This document shows, piece by piece, positions 1-9,082 of a stretch of 64,000 bases of DNA. The notes under the pieces were generated by a model. It was not told the origin of the DNA. It did no database searches and saw only the letters and a program-made list of their open reading frames with translations. Source of the stretch: Amulumruptor sp947039275 (GTDB taxonomy: Bacteria; Bacteroidota; Bacteroidia; Bacteroidales; Muribaculaceae); the NCBI GenBank assembly GCA_947039275.1, contig CAMQYL010000012.1, positions 15,654 to 79,653 on the forward strand, read 5' to 3'. The stretch's first letter is position 1; each line of letters starts with the position of its first letter. Made by a program: the position numbers and the translations under genes.

Positions 1-321
1 AATCTCACTGTACCGACACACTGGACCATGTGGGGCAATCTGTTATGCCTGGCGCTCTTCCCCACGGTCATCTCATTTATCTGCACCACCAAGGCCGTCC
101 AGTATATCGGTGCTACACCCACAGCCATCCTCGGGGCTTTGGAGCCTGTCACGGCTGTGATCATAGGAATCTGCGTATTCGGTGAGACCCTTACCCCCGG
201 TGAGACCCTCGGACTCGTGTTGATCATCGCCGCCGTCACCTTCGTGGTGGCAGGCGGCAGCATCACCGCCCCTCTCGTCCGCTTCCGCAAGCTCTTCCCG
301 CGCATCCTCCACCGCCAATGA
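1..321 (+). CDS. EamA/DMT-family transporter, C-terminal part (cut by window edge)
   Basis: The reading frame is open from the first base, so the gene starts outside the window; the ATG at 28 is an internal Met. About 106 residues remain, forming hydrophobic helices typical of the second half of a drug/metabolite transporter (AVQYIGATPTAILGALEPV, then VIIGICVFGETLTPGETLG), which is the usual EamA pattern in which a conserved Glu-Pro precedes helix 9. It would be an inner-membrane exporter of unknown metabolites. The C-terminus ends with a short basic cytoplasmic tail. A second EamA protein lies at 20560-21474 but the two are not neighbours. Confidence 0.8.
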   Translation, partial: NLTVPTHWTMWGNLLCLALFPTVISFICTTKAVQYIGATPTAILGALEPVTAVIIGICVFGETLTPGETLGLVLIIAAVTFVVAGGSITAPLVRFRKLFPRILHRQ

Positions 322-354
322 CAGGTTGCGGCAGAAATCGTTTGGGGCAACGCA

Positions 355-384
355 TTGATATTTTGAAAATTATTGCGATATTTG
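355..384 (+). promoter_or_regulatory. Bacteroidetes-type promoter of the phosphofructokinase gene
   Basis: TTG at 355-357, a 19-bp spacer and GATATTTG at 377-384, a 7/8 match to TAnnTTTG. It leaves a leader of about 60 nt before the ATG at 451. Confidence 0.5.
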
Positions 385-450
385 CAGCGTCAAATAATAG
401 GCACATATATATTTAATCTAATAGGACAACTTAGAGTCTAAAAAAGAACA

Positions 451-2094
451 ATGAAACAAAGCGTCTTGCAAAAAGCCCGCATGGCTTATCAGCCCAAGCT
501 TCCCATCGTGATGACACACCCGGTGAAGGTGGTCGAGGGACAGCCCACACAGTCAGTAGCTGACCAGGAAGAAATCAAGAAGCTCTTCCCCAACACTTAC
601 GGACTGCCTGAACTGCGATTTGAGCGCAACCCCAATCCTACAACCGGCAGCCCCATCAATGTCGGCGTGATTCTTTCGGGCGGTCAGGCTCCTGGCGGTC
701 ACAATGTGATTTGCGGACTTTTTGACGGCATCAAGAAGATACACCGTGACAGCCGTCTCTACGGATTCCTTATGGGTCCTGGCGGTCTCGTGGACCACAA
801 GTACAAGGAAATCACCGCTGACCTGGTCAATGAGTACCGCAATACAGGCGGTTTTGACATGATCGGCTCTGGTCGCACCAAGCTCGAGACCAAGGAGCAG
901 TTTGACAAGGGTCTTGAAATTCTCCGCGAACTCAACATCTCGGCTCTCGTCATCATCGGTGGCGACGACTCCAACACCAACGCTGCCATCCTTGCCGAAT
1001 ACTACAAGGAAATCAATGCCGGCGTGCAGGTGATCGGCTGCCCCAAGACCATCGACGGCGACCTCAAGAACGAGGTTATCGAGGCTTCTTTCGGCTTTGA
1101 CACCGCTACCAAGACCTATTCGGAGGTTATCGGCAACATACAGCGTGACTGCCTCTCGGCTAAGAAATACTGGCACTTTATGAAGCTTATGGGTCGCTCT
1201 GCTTCTCATATCGCCCTCGAGTGCGCTCTCCAGACCCAGCCCAACGTGACCATCATCTCGGAAGAGGTAGAGGAGAAGAACCAGACTCTCGCCGACATCG
1301 TCAACCACATCGCTGACATCGTTGTGGCACGTCAGGAGAAGGGCTGCGGCTACGGTACAGTGCTCGTGCCCGAAGGTCTCATCGAGTTCATCCCCGCTAT
1401 GAAGAAGCTCATCGCCGAACTCAATGAGATGCTCGCCCACAATGCCGACGAATTTGCTGCCGCTGCTGACCAGCGTCAGTATGTGATAGACCATCTTGAT
1501 GCCGAGAACGCTAAAATCTACGCATCTCTGCCCGCCGGTGTAGCCCGTCAGCTCACCCTCGACCGCGACCCCCACGGCAACGTGCAGGTATCGCTCATCG
1601 AAACAGAGAAGCTTCTCAGCGAGATGGTGTCTCACCGCCTCGAAGAACTCCGTGCCGAGGGCAAATATGCCGGCAAGTTCTCTACAATGCACCACTTCTT
1701 CGGTTATGAAGGACGTTGCGCGTTCCCCTCTAACTTCGATGCCGACTACTGCTACGGTCTCGGTTTCACTGCTTCTTGCCTAATCAATGCCGGCGTGACA
1801 GGTTACATGTCAAGCATGCGCAATCTGACCAAGGCATCTGTGCAGTGGCTCCCCGGTGGCATACCTATCACCATGATGATGAACATGGAGCGTCGTCACG
1901 GAGCCATGAAGCCTGTGATCCAGAAGGCTCTCGTGGACCTCAAAGGCAATGCTTTCCGCTACTTCGCGTCTAAGCGTGACTCATGGGCTGTCAATGACAA
2001 CTATGTATATCCCGGTCCCGTGCAGTATTACGGTCCCGCCGAGGTGTGCGACCAGCCCACGCTCACACTTCAGTATGAGCATATCGGCAAGTAA
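451..2094 (+). CDS. pfp: Diphosphate--fructose-6-phosphate 1-phosphotransferase (PPi-PFK)
   Basis: Interconverts fructose 6-phosphate and fructose 1,6-bisphosphate with pyrophosphate as phosphoryl donor; cytoplasmic glycolysis/gluconeogenesis. The 547-residue length fits the long clade of PPi-PFK. Visible motifs are GGDDSNTNAA at residues 170-179 (the GGDD signature of PPi-dependent enzymes, where ATP-PFK has GGDGS), PKTIDGD at 198-204 with the catalytic Asp, and MGRSASHIALE from 247 for sugar-phosphate binding. It stands alone between its own promoter and a strong terminator. Codon use is smooth and highly biased, as for an abundant enzyme. Confidence 0.96.
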   Translation: MKQSVLQKARMAYQPKLPIVMTHPVKVVEGQPTQSVADQEEIKKLFPNTYGLPELRFERNPNPTTGSPINVGVILSGGQAPGGHNVICGLFDGIKKIHRDSRLYGFLMGPGGLVDHKYKEITADLVNEYRNTGGFDMIGSGRTKLETKEQFDKGLEILRELNISALVIIGGDDSNTNAAILAEYYKEINAGVQVIGCPKTIDGDLKNEVIEASFGFDTATKTYSEVIGNIQRDCLSAKKYWHFMKLMGRSASHIALECALQTQPNVTIISEEVEEKNQTLADIVNHIADIVVARQEKGCGYGTVLVPEGLIEFIPAMKKLIAELNEMLAHNADEFAAAADQRQYVIDHLDAENAKIYASLPAGVARQLTLDRDPHGNVQVSLIETEKLLSEMVSHRLEELRAEGKYAGKFSTMHHFFGYEGRCAFPSNFDADYCYGLGFTASCLINAGVTGYMSSMRNLTKASVQWLPGGIPITMMMNMERRHGAMKPVIQKALVDLKGNAFRYFASKRDSWAVNDNYVYPGPVQYYGPAEVCDQPTLTLQYEHIGK

Positions 2095-2119
2095 TCACTC
2101 CGCATAAACCATACAAACG

Positions 2120-2168
2120 AGCGAGGAGACCCGTCAACGGTCTCCTCGCTTGCTTTTTCTGTCTTTTT
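2120..2168 (+). terminator. Rho-independent terminator after pfp
   Basis: Perfect 12-bp stem AGCGAGGAGACC (2120-2131) with GGTCTCCTCGCT (2139-2150), followed by a T-rich tract to 2168. Confidence 0.9.
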
Positions 2169-2170
2169 GA

Positions 2171-2200
2171 TTGCAAAATGGAAAATAATGTGTAAATTTG
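2171..2200 (+). promoter_or_regulatory. Promoter of the Lrp-type regulator
   Basis: TTG at 2171-2173, 19-bp spacer, perfect -7 box TAAATTTG at 2193-2200; about 55-nt leader before the ATG at 2260. Confidence 0.7.
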
Positions 2201-2259
2201 TCAAGAATAGGCGCGTTTGAAGCGTAATCGGTAATGCAATTATCTGATAATTTGATAGC

Positions 2260-2721
2260 ATGGAGAAAATAGACAGTCTTGACAGGCAGATACTTGAAAT
2301 CGTCATGAACAATGCACGCATCCCCTCTAAGGATGTGGCAATAGCATGCGGTGTGTCGCGTGCGGCAGTGCATCAGCGCATACAGCGCATGATAGACCTC
2401 AATGTCATCACCGGGTCAGGCTACTATGTCAATCCTCATGTGCTGGGATTGAACAATTGTACATTCATAGGCATCACCCTCGAGAGAGGCGCTCTCTACC
2501 GCAAGGTTGCGGCTGAGCTTGAAAAGATACCGGAAGTGACCGAATGCCACTTCGTCACCGGACCTTACACAATGCTGATAAAGCTGTTTGCGCGTGACAA
2601 CGAGCACCTCATGGAGCTGCTCAATGACCGCATACAGATGATACCGGGCGTGACGCATACCGAGACGCTCATATCGCTTGACCACTCGATACATCGCAAA
2701 GTCCCCATTTACCCCGAATGA
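2260..2721 (+). CDS. Lrp/AsnC-family transcriptional regulator
   Basis: A 153-residue feast/famine regulator. Residues 5-60 form the winged helix-turn-helix (LDRQILEIVMNNARIPSKDV then VSRAAVHQRIQRMIDLNVIT), and residues 65-150 form the RAM/AsnC ligand-binding domain (CTFIGITLERGALYRKV, VTGPYTMLIKLFARD). Such proteins bind amino acids or related metabolites as octamers and regulate transport or amino-acid genes. The length is normal for the family. Its stop codon overlaps the ATG of the next gene by 4 bp (ATGATG context), so the two are probably translated together, although the membrane protein downstream is not an obvious target. Confidence 0.92.
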   Translation: MEKIDSLDRQILEIVMNNARIPSKDVAIACGVSRAAVHQRIQRMIDLNVITGSGYYVNPHVLGLNNCTFIGITLERGALYRKVAAELEKIPEVTECHFVTGPYTMLIKLFARDNEHLMELLNDRIQMIPGVTHTETLISLDHSIHRKVPIYPE

Positions 2722-4265
2722 TGTCAGAGAGACATCGTGTCAACCTCCATATCGGCTCCTGTTCGGCTGCCGACATATGGGCATGGATTGTCGTGGGGCT
2801 GATAGGCATACATACTGTAGTGTTCGGCTCCATGCAGCTGCTTGCCGGCGATGATGCCGTCTATGCCGATGGGATGAAGGTGGTCGCAAGCTCGCTATGG
2901 GGCTATATCAAGCTTGCTGGCGGACACTGGATATATAGCAACGGACGCATGGCAAATCTGCTTGCGCCATGGTGGCTCGGAGGTGTTAACCGTTGGGTGC
3001 TTGATGCTGTCAACGGGCTGATGTGCTTCGGCTTCTATGCTCTGACGCTTGTATTGTCAGGATTAGGGAAGCGTCACACCGCTACGGCAAAACTGTTTGT
3101 GACAGCGTTGCTGCTCCTTACATTCCCATGGTGGGATGCGTTCATGCTCTATGACGTGATGTTTAACTATGTGTGGTCATCGGCTTTGGTCATGGCTGTG
3201 CTGTGGTTGCTGCTGCGCGGAGCCACGCTGCGCTGCCGATGGTGTGCATGGCTATTGGCTGCTTTTGCCGCTTCGATGCATGAAGGGTTGGGTGTGTCTG
3301 TCTCCGTCGGGCTGTGTGCATGGATGTGGATGTCAAAGCCGTGGCGAGAGATGTCATCCGTACAGAGGGGGATGGTCATAGGCTTCTTCTGCGGTACATT
3401 GTTTGCATTGCTGTCGCCAGGCATATGGGGTCGTTTCATCGCCGAGGGCATCGGTGTCGGCGAGCGTATACCTAACGATGTGCTGTGGCTATTGTTGCTT
3501 AAAAGCGATTTCTATGCGCTGTCTCTTGTCATTTTCGTGGCTTTTATGGCGGTATTTCGCCGTCATCGGCTTGTCGAGATGTCACATACTCCGTGGATCA
3601 TATTCGTAGTGGCATCAATCGTGGCTGCATGTATGTCAGGGTCAAGCGGCATAGTGGGACGCAGCGGATGGTTTGCCCAGCTGACGGCGATTATCGCCCT
3701 GGTACAGTGGGGGCGCCGATATGGATGGCGCATAGGACGTGTGGCAGGAGGAATAGTGTCGGCAGTGCTCAGCGTGTTGATTCTCGGACATCTGATAGCG
3801 GTCGACGTGGTACAGTCACGCATGCGCCGTGAGCTGACAGCGGCGTTGGAGACCTATAGCCGTAATCCCTATGAGCCGGTATACATGGATTATCTGCCTT
3901 GGGATTCGTACAGATGGCTAACGCTTGCCAAAGTGAGAGGCATTCCTGAGCCTTATGAAAAATACATGTCCATGCACTATTCTACGCAATATGCTCCCGA
4001 AGGGATGCCGCCTATGGTGGTTTTGCCCGCTGCGCTCAGGAATATTGCTGTCAAAGATGGAGATATGATCAAGGTGGGTGATGGTTTTGTCACTACCACG
4101 TTGCCCGATCTGCCCTATGCTGGCGCGCCGGCTTTTGAAATTGGCGGGAAGCATTACATCCCGGTAAGATATACAGACGCGAAGAAGCGCCAGATGTATT
4201 ATCTGGCGCCTCTGAATCTACGATGCGGTGACCGCATATATTATCAGCCCGCTATGGAGCTGTGA
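2718..4265 (+). CDS. Polytopic membrane protein, DUF6056-like
   Basis: A 515-residue protein with about ten hydrophobic helices in the first 370 residues and a soluble C-terminal domain (about 375-515) that would face the periplasm. The arrangement (VNYVWSSALVMAVLWLLLRG in a central loop/helix, short Arg/Trp-rich loops) resembles DUF6056 and other glycosyltransferase-C-like membrane proteins of Bacteroidetes, but no catalytic motif is certain. It overlaps the Lrp-type gene by 4 bp, which implies cotranscription. Role unknown; a surface polysaccharide function is only a guess from the fold. Confidence 0.6.
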   Translation: MMSERHRVNLHIGSCSAADIWAWIVVGLIGIHTVVFGSMQLLAGDDAVYADGMKVVASSLWGYIKLAGGHWIYSNGRMANLLAPWWLGGVNRWVLDAVNGLMCFGFYALTLVLSGLGKRHTATAKLFVTALLLLTFPWWDAFMLYDVMFNYVWSSALVMAVLWLLLRGATLRCRWCAWLLAAFAASMHEGLGVSVSVGLCAWMWMSKPWREMSSVQRGMVIGFFCGTLFALLSPGIWGRFIAEGIGVGERIPNDVLWLLLLKSDFYALSLVIFVAFMAVFRRHRLVEMSHTPWIIFVVASIVAACMSGSSGIVGRSGWFAQLTAIIALVQWGRRYGWRIGRVAGGIVSAVLSVLILGHLIAVDVVQSRMRRELTAALETYSRNPYEPVYMDYLPWDSYRWLTLAKVRGIPEPYEKYMSMHYSTQYAPEGMPPMVVLPAALRNIAVKDGDMIKVGDGFVTTTLPDLPYAGAPAFEIGGKHYIPVRYTDAKKRQMYYLAPLNLRCGDRIYYQPAMEL

Positions 4266-4269
4266 AGTG

Positions 4270-4827
4270 TCATCGTGTGGGACCGTCCATTGGCTGACGC
4301 GGATGGTTGGTCTGCGTCAGGTGCTTGAGGGTGTACTCGGCAAGTCCTTCAAGCCACATGCGGTTGATGTTGTGTAAGCTGCCGAGGAGCTCATCCGTGG
4401 CAAGGCTGCCCTTTACAGACATTTCGGTAAGAATGCGTGTGCCGTGGTCAGGAGCCATGGCGAGAAGCCATGCCTGGCAGAAGCTGAATTCGGCTCCGTC
4501 TTTCCCCTTGATATTTCCTTCCCACGATATGCGGCCTGGACGGTCGGCTTTGGGTTTTACGCATTCAAGCACGTGGGCGGCAAGGCTCAGACCAGCCTCG
4601 CGGTACTCAAATTCGGCTTTGGCGAAAAGATGGGGGTCTTCAATAGAAGGGTCGATGAACTGTGCATCCATCACATCCTTTGTAAAGCGGTTCCAGTCGG
4701 ATATATTGGTCAGATAGGGCCATAGCTCCTCGGGGTCGATATGCTTTACTATCAGTTCGTTGGATACGATGCCGTCGGCGAGTGAAGGCTCGTAGGCTGG
4801 CGGCCAGATGATTTTGTCGGTAATCAT
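4270..4827 (-). CDS. SRPBCC-family (START-like) protein
   Basis: About 185 residues from the ATG at 4827. A longer frame begins at a TTG (4905) that overlaps the upstream stop, but the conserved fold begins at the chosen Met. The pattern of an early helix with WPYLTNISDWNRFTKDVMDA, strands, then a long C-terminal helix is typical of the SRPBCC/polyketide-cyclase superfamily, which binds hydrophobic ligands in a deep cavity. It lies 74 bp downstream of the DUF3943 gene on the same strand and is convergent with the membrane-protein gene at 2718. The ligand cannot be read from the sequence. Confidence 0.65.
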   Translation of the reverse strand: MITDKIIWPPAYEPSLADGIVSNELIVKHIDPEELWPYLTNISDWNRFTKDVMDAQFIDPSIEDPHLFAKAEFEYREAGLSLAAHVLECVKPKADRPGRISWEGNIKGKDGAEFSFCQAWLLAMAPDHGTRILTEMSVKGSLATDELLGSLHNINRMWLEGLAEYTLKHLTQTNHPRQPMDGPTR

Positions 4828-4901
4828 AGTGTTTGGTATAATTGAATTTCGGTTATTCGGATGGTGTGTTACTAAAATAAGGTTTGACAGACGCTTTTGG
4901 T

Positions 4902-5954
4902 TCAAAATACGATGGATAATGCGAAGCCTGGAGCGCCTTTGACAAGGGTGGGCATGATTGACGAGTAAATAGGGAATCCGCCGTGATGGTCTTTGAGGTG
5001 CTCGCCGTCAAGATCCAGATGGTATCCTCTAAGAGGGTTGCCGCGGAATAGGTCAAGAAATTCGTTGACCGGGTCAATCAGGAATGCCACGATGCCTCCG
5101 ATGATCGGCGAACCCCACAGACGGTAGTCGTTGGCGACGATTTCACGTTTGAGTTTGTAGAAAAGCTCTCCGATGACTGAGCCGACCACCGGGGTTATCA
5201 CTATGTCCTGATACGACGGACGCTCCATAAAAGCCTCGATGCCAAACTCCCACAGCACCGTGGAGACGAACGCCGACGACAGCATCGACCTCCAGAAGTT
5301 GAATCCGCATGTTCGAGCAGCCATGAAGTATGCCGCACCGGCGTAGGGGTGGAGCAGATAGTTGAACACCCAGTTGTCTCGGTCAAGTTCAGGGTTGCGC
5401 ACGAATATGTTGCGGTACCAGCGTTTGAAGGGTGGCACTTCCTGGAGTTCCTTGCGATTCCAGGAAGTGGCATCTTCGGGAAGACACTCCAACACTGCGA
5501 GAGCACCTCCCATAGCTCCTGCTATCAAACCCATGTTTGCCCAGTAGCGACCCCAGTCAGGGTCGTTGAGAGTCATGGAGTAGGGTCTGAAATAAAGCGG
5601 CAATCCCTGAGGTCCAGGGGTGGGCACGATAGTAGGAGCCATAGCGAGAAAATCTTCGTCAATCTGCTGTTTCCGATACACGATGCTCCTTGTGAGATAC
5701 TCGTCATCAAGCTGCAACATGGTCACAGCGATGGAATCAAACAGAGCTCCGCGGGTGACGCTCATCCGGCTGCGCGACAATGTGTCGGCCGGTATGCTGT
5801 CACTCATGATGACAGCGGCAGAATCTGTCTCTGCCACTGTCTGCGCCTCAACGGCTGATGCGGCTACAGGAATCATCAGCCATGATAATAGCACTGATAT
5901 CATGGCGGCTGCACCTCTGGGTAATGTGGTGAAAAATGAAGTACCGGATTTCAT
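4902..5954 (-). CDS. DUF3943 domain outer-envelope protein
   Basis: 350 residues with an N-terminal hydrophobic signal segment (about residues 15-36, ending near AASAVEAQ). The central part carries the DUF3943 pattern: a repeated TM-like or amphipathic region containing YFMAARTCGFNFWRSMLSS, then VLWEFGIEAFMERPSYQDI and GSVIGELFYKLKREI. Family members are predicted envelope proteins of Bacteroidetes and Proteobacteria without an assigned reaction. It is divergent from dsbD (150-bp gap) and probably cotranscribed with the SRPBCC gene downstream. Confidence 0.75.
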   Translation of the reverse strand: MKSGTSFFTTLPRGAAAMISVLLSWLMIPVAASAVEAQTVAETDSAAVIMSDSIPADTLSRSRMSVTRGALFDSIAVTMLQLDDEYLTRSIVYRKQQIDEDFLAMAPTIVPTPGPQGLPLYFRPYSMTLNDPDWGRYWANMGLIAGAMGGALAVLECLPEDATSWNRKELQEVPPFKRWYRNIFVRNPELDRDNWVFNYLLHPYAGAAYFMAARTCGFNFWRSMLSSAFVSTVLWEFGIEAFMERPSYQDIVITPVVGSVIGELFYKLKREIVANDYRLWGSPIIGGIVAFLIDPVNEFLDLFRGNPLRGYHLDLDGEHLKDHHGGFPIYSSIMPTLVKGAPGFALSIVF

Positions 5955-6077
5955 GATGATGCGATCGGTAAGTAATTAGGATATAATCTTAACACACGAG
6001 AGGCTCCGAAAGTGCATAAAAAAGCAGATATATGCAAAAATTGAAGTCTTATCGGAGTCATAATGAGTTAAAAGTGC

Positions 6078-6085
6078 TAATTTTG
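6078..6085 (+). promoter_or_regulatory. -7 box of the dsbD promoter
   Basis: TAATTTTG, a perfect TAnnTTTG match 20 bp before the ATG at 6106; no clear -33 element at the usual distance. Confidence 0.5.
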
Positions 6086-6105
6086 TAACGAAAAACATAC
6101 CTGCT

Positions 6106-8118
6106 ATGAAATCACTAATACGCTTGCTGACAATCTTTGCATTGATGATATCTACGGGCATTTCGTATACATATGCCCAGATGGAAAACCCTGTCAGATG
6201 GACGGTGAAATCCGTTGAGGATGCTTCTGCCCGCAGGGTCGCGGTAGAGATGACGGCATCGATAGAGAACGGTTGGCACATGTACAGCAATCTCGTCGAT
6301 CCTAATGTCGGACCTACGCCATTGAGCGTTGAACTAAAGGATGTGAAAGGGCTTAAACCGATAGGAGACCTTCAGGCATCAAAAGCTCCTGTGCATAAAT
6401 TTGATGATGTGTTTCAGGCTGAACTGAGCTGGTGGTCCGGGCGCGTGACCTTGAAACGCATCTTTGAGGTGACCGGTGACACATATTCTGTCAGCGGTAA
6501 TATCAGGTATCAGGCTTGTAATGACGGAAGCTGTCTGCCTCCGACCAAAGAACCTTTCGAGGTCAAAGGGACAATGCCGTCAGCAACCGGGGCACAACCG
6601 GCAGATGCGTTGCCGCAGGTTGGCGATACGATTACTAAAGGTGGTGTCGCGTCAGCAGACACTACCGTATCTGCCATCGGACAGGAAAGTCTTGGCGATT
6701 TATGGGCTCCTGTGACATTTAACGGTGCTAATCCCAGTGATGATTATAATTCGTCATCGCTGTGGTGGATATTCTTTACATGCTTTCTCGGTGGATTTGT
6801 GGCGTTGCTTACGCCATGTGTGTGGCCCATGATACCGCTGACGGTCAGCTTTTTCCTCAAGAAAGGTAAAAGCCGCAGCCGTGCGGTGGGCGATGCGCTG
6901 ACCTACGGTTTGTCAATTATCGTCATCTACGTGCTGCTCGGTATGGTCGTGACGCTGATATTCGGCGCGGATTCGCTCAACGCGCTGTCGACGAGTGCGG
7001 TGTGTAATATAATTTTCTTCCTGCTGCTGGTTGTGTTTGCTGTATCGTTTTTCGGTGCATTTGATATAACGCTGCCCTCCAAGATGGTCAACAGGATAGA
7101 TGCCCGGGCAGAGAAATCAACCGGATTGCTTGGTATGTTTTTCATGGCGTTTACACTGACTCTGGTGTCGTTTTCATGCACCGGTCCTATAATAGGTACT
7201 CTGCTTGTAGAGGCTGCCACTTCGGGTGATAAATTCGGTCCGATGGTAGGTATGTTCGGCTTCTCGCTTGCATTGGCTATACCTTTTGCGCTGTTCGCCC
7301 TGTTCCCGTCATGGCTTCAGAGCGCGCCCAAGAGCGGAGGCTGGATGGGAACGGTCAAGGTGGTGCTCGGGTTTATTGAACTTGCGCTGTCGCTGAAGTT
7401 CCTGTCGGTGGCTGATCTGGCTTACGGCTGGCATATTCTTGACCGAGAGGTATTCCTGTGCTTGTGGATTGCCGTATTCGGTCTGCTGGGTGCCTATCTG
7501 ATGGGTTGGTTCAACTTCAAGCACTACGGACCTGCCGACTCGTCGATAGGTCTCGTGAGGTTTTTCCTTGCTATGGTCTCGTTTGCATTCACGGTGTATC
7601 TTGTGCCTGGTCTGTGGGGTGCGCCGCTTAAGGGTGTAAGCGCGTTTGTACCTCCGCTCTATACACAGGATTTCAACCTCTACGGTGACGGATTCAAGGA
7701 GTATCATGACTATGATGAGGGCATGGCTGTAGCTGCGCGCGAGAACAAGCCCGTATTCGTGGACTTCTCGGGCTATGGATGTGTCAATTGCCGCAAGATG
7801 GAGGGCGCAGTTCTCGATCAGGCTGACATAAAGACTATGATTGATGATAACTTTGTGGTCATCAAGCTCATGGTTGATGAGAAGAAAGCTCTGCCACAGC
7901 CGCGTAATGTTGTGGAAAACGGACGTGAAATCACGCTTGACACCTATGGAGAGCTGTGGAGCTACCTGCAACGCTCTAAGTTCGGAGCCAATGCCCAGCC
8001 CTATTACGTGGTGCTTGACACGCAGGGACGTTTGCTCTCCGGTCCTTACAGCTACGATGAAAACGTGGCGAAATTTGCCAAATTCCTTGAGCAAGGTATC
8101 AGCGGTTTCAAAAAGTAG
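6106..8118 (+). CDS. dsbD: Thiol:disulfide interchange protein DsbD
   Basis: Carries reducing equivalents from cytoplasmic thioredoxin across the inner membrane to periplasmic thiol proteins. The 670 residues contain a signal peptide (1-24, ending ISTGISYTYA), a periplasmic DsbC-like alpha domain (about 30-200) with a Cys pair in QACNDGSCLPP, eight or so membrane helices (about 220-530) with the conserved TPCVWPMIPL and SFSCTGPIIG Cys motifs, and a C-terminal thioredoxin-like gamma domain with the active-site CVNC at 559-562. All three functional Cys pairs are present. It is convergent with the holin-like gene and overlaps its 3' end by 11 bp. Confidence 0.95.
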   Translation: MKSLIRLLTIFALMISTGISYTYAQMENPVRWTVKSVEDASARRVAVEMTASIENGWHMYSNLVDPNVGPTPLSVELKDVKGLKPIGDLQASKAPVHKFDDVFQAELSWWSGRVTLKRIFEVTGDTYSVSGNIRYQACNDGSCLPPTKEPFEVKGTMPSATGAQPADALPQVGDTITKGGVASADTTVSAIGQESLGDLWAPVTFNGANPSDDYNSSSLWWIFFTCFLGGFVALLTPCVWPMIPLTVSFFLKKGKSRSRAVGDALTYGLSIIVIYVLLGMVVTLIFGADSLNALSTSAVCNIIFFLLLVVFAVSFFGAFDITLPSKMVNRIDARAEKSTGLLGMFFMAFTLTLVSFSCTGPIIGTLLVEAATSGDKFGPMVGMFGFSLALAIPFALFALFPSWLQSAPKSGGWMGTVKVVLGFIELALSLKFLSVADLAYGWHILDREVFLCLWIAVFGLLGAYLMGWFNFKHYGPADSSIGLVRFFLAMVSFAFTVYLVPGLWGAPLKGVSAFVPPLYTQDFNLYGDGFKEYHDYDEGMAVAARENKPVFVDFSGYGCVNCRKMEGAVLDQADIKTMIDDNFVVIKLMVDEKKALPQPRNVVENGREITLDTYGELWSYLQRSKFGANAQPYYVVLDTQGRLLSGPYSYDENVAKFAKFLEQGISGFKK

Positions 8119-8575
8119 CTGACCGACGGTTTTTGCGATAGAAGTTCCATAGCTTTTTGCCCAATGATCGCAGACGGGGACCTTGCTCGAGGTTCTCAAG
8201 GACGCTTATGGCTTCAATCAGTATATGTCCTGCGGCTCCAAGAGATGTGAGCCATAAGAACGGCGGCGGGACAGACATGCCGTTGTGGCTTAGAAAGAGG
8301 CAGCTGAGCACGATGGCGATGTCTATGCCTGTAAGCATAGCCATCAGAACGAGATAAGACGAGAGTTTGCTGACAGTGCGGCGCAGGCTGTGGGAGGTGC
8401 GTTTGATGCCCATACGTTTGGCTTTGCGCATGCCACTCCAAAGGTCAATGAGGGCTGAGAACACTACAGATGTGTATTCCACAGCACCGATGAGACATAA
8501 CTGGATAATAGCTGGCAGGGATGTGTCAGGGTCGGGGATAAACAGGTCGGATACAAAAAACGGGATGGTCAACAT
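8108..8575 (-). CDS. Phage-holin-family (holin_4-like) membrane protein
   Basis: About 155 residues from the ATG at 8575 (a GTG at 8608 is possible). Two or three membrane helices flank a basic loop; the stretch DLWSGMRKAKRMG followed by SLRRTVSKLSSYLVL matches the pattern of the toxin-secretion/phage-lysis holin family, in which a conserved Asp begins a SGI/K loop. No endolysin or other phage gene is adjacent, so it looks like a resident chromosomal homologue. An amidase at 53625 is too far away to be an operon partner. Other membrane-protein families cannot be excluded. Confidence 0.55.
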   Translation of the reverse strand: MLTIPFFVSDLFIPDPDTSLPAIIQLCLIGAVEYTSVVFSALIDLWSGMRKAKRMGIKRTSHSLRRTVSKLSSYLVLMAMLTGIDIAIVLSCLFLSHNGMSVPPPFLWLTSLGAAGHILIEAISVLENLEQGPRLRSLGKKLWNFYRKNRRSATF

Positions 8576-8650
8576 GTCGTGAAAAAAGGGGTTGGTGGTG
8601 GGATTCACGACAAAATTAGCCCCGTCTCAAGCAGCCGCCATGCGAAAATA

Positions 8651-9082
8651 TCAGTAGATGAGCATCCAGTAGGCACCGCAGTCACGCAGATATCGTATCC
8701 TGTCCCACGGTATCAGTTCGTCAGCGGGGACACGCCTGTCGGGATCCGGGCGGTATTCTATCCTGACCCATTGTCCGCGGCATATGACCAAGCGGTGGGG
8801 GATTATCGCCCGAGCCGTCTCGGGACGCAAGGCTTGGCTGTAGAAGATTATGAGTATGACAGATGGTGTCAGCACCATGACGAGCATAAGTGCCACCAGT
8901 GCCCAACGAATATCATGAAGGGCTACGGATGCCGCTATGAAGATGATAGGCACCGCAGCCAGAGCTACGCCCCATATCTTCAGCCATCGCCCCAGGAGAT
9001 GGCGCACCATGGCACTGACGGGAACTTTGAAGTAGTCTGTCGTGACCATATTTTGGGGGTCTACCATATCTCTTTCTTCCAT
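8651..9082 (-). CDS. Small membrane protein of unknown family
   Basis: 143 residues with two hydrophobic segments close together (WLKIWGVALAAVPIIFIAAS and WALVALMLVMVLTPSVILII), a basic start and a soluble C-terminal tail rich in Arg and Trp. Such a layout resembles YcxB-like or PH-like membrane proteins but is not diagnostic. The annotated ATG overlaps the preceding acyltransferase gene by 22 bp; an ATG at 9067 would overlap by 7 bp. Overlap and strand make it the third gene of the radA operon. I do not recognise a function. Confidence 0.6.
   Translation of the reverse strand: MEERDMVDPQNMVTTDYFKVPVSAMVRHLLGRWLKIWGVALAAVPIIFIAASVALHDIRWALVALMLVMVLTPSVILIIFYSQALRPETARAIIPHRLVICRGQWVRIEYRPDPDRRVPADELIPWDRIRYLRDCGAYWMLIY

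Noticed and set aside
553..1695. 380-codon open frame on the minus strand opposite pfp
   Set aside because: Antisense shadow caused by strong codon bias of pfp; no domain, start context or promoter.
7309..8199. 296-codon frame opposite dsbD
   Set aside because: Overlaps the thioredoxin-like domain coding region; no support.
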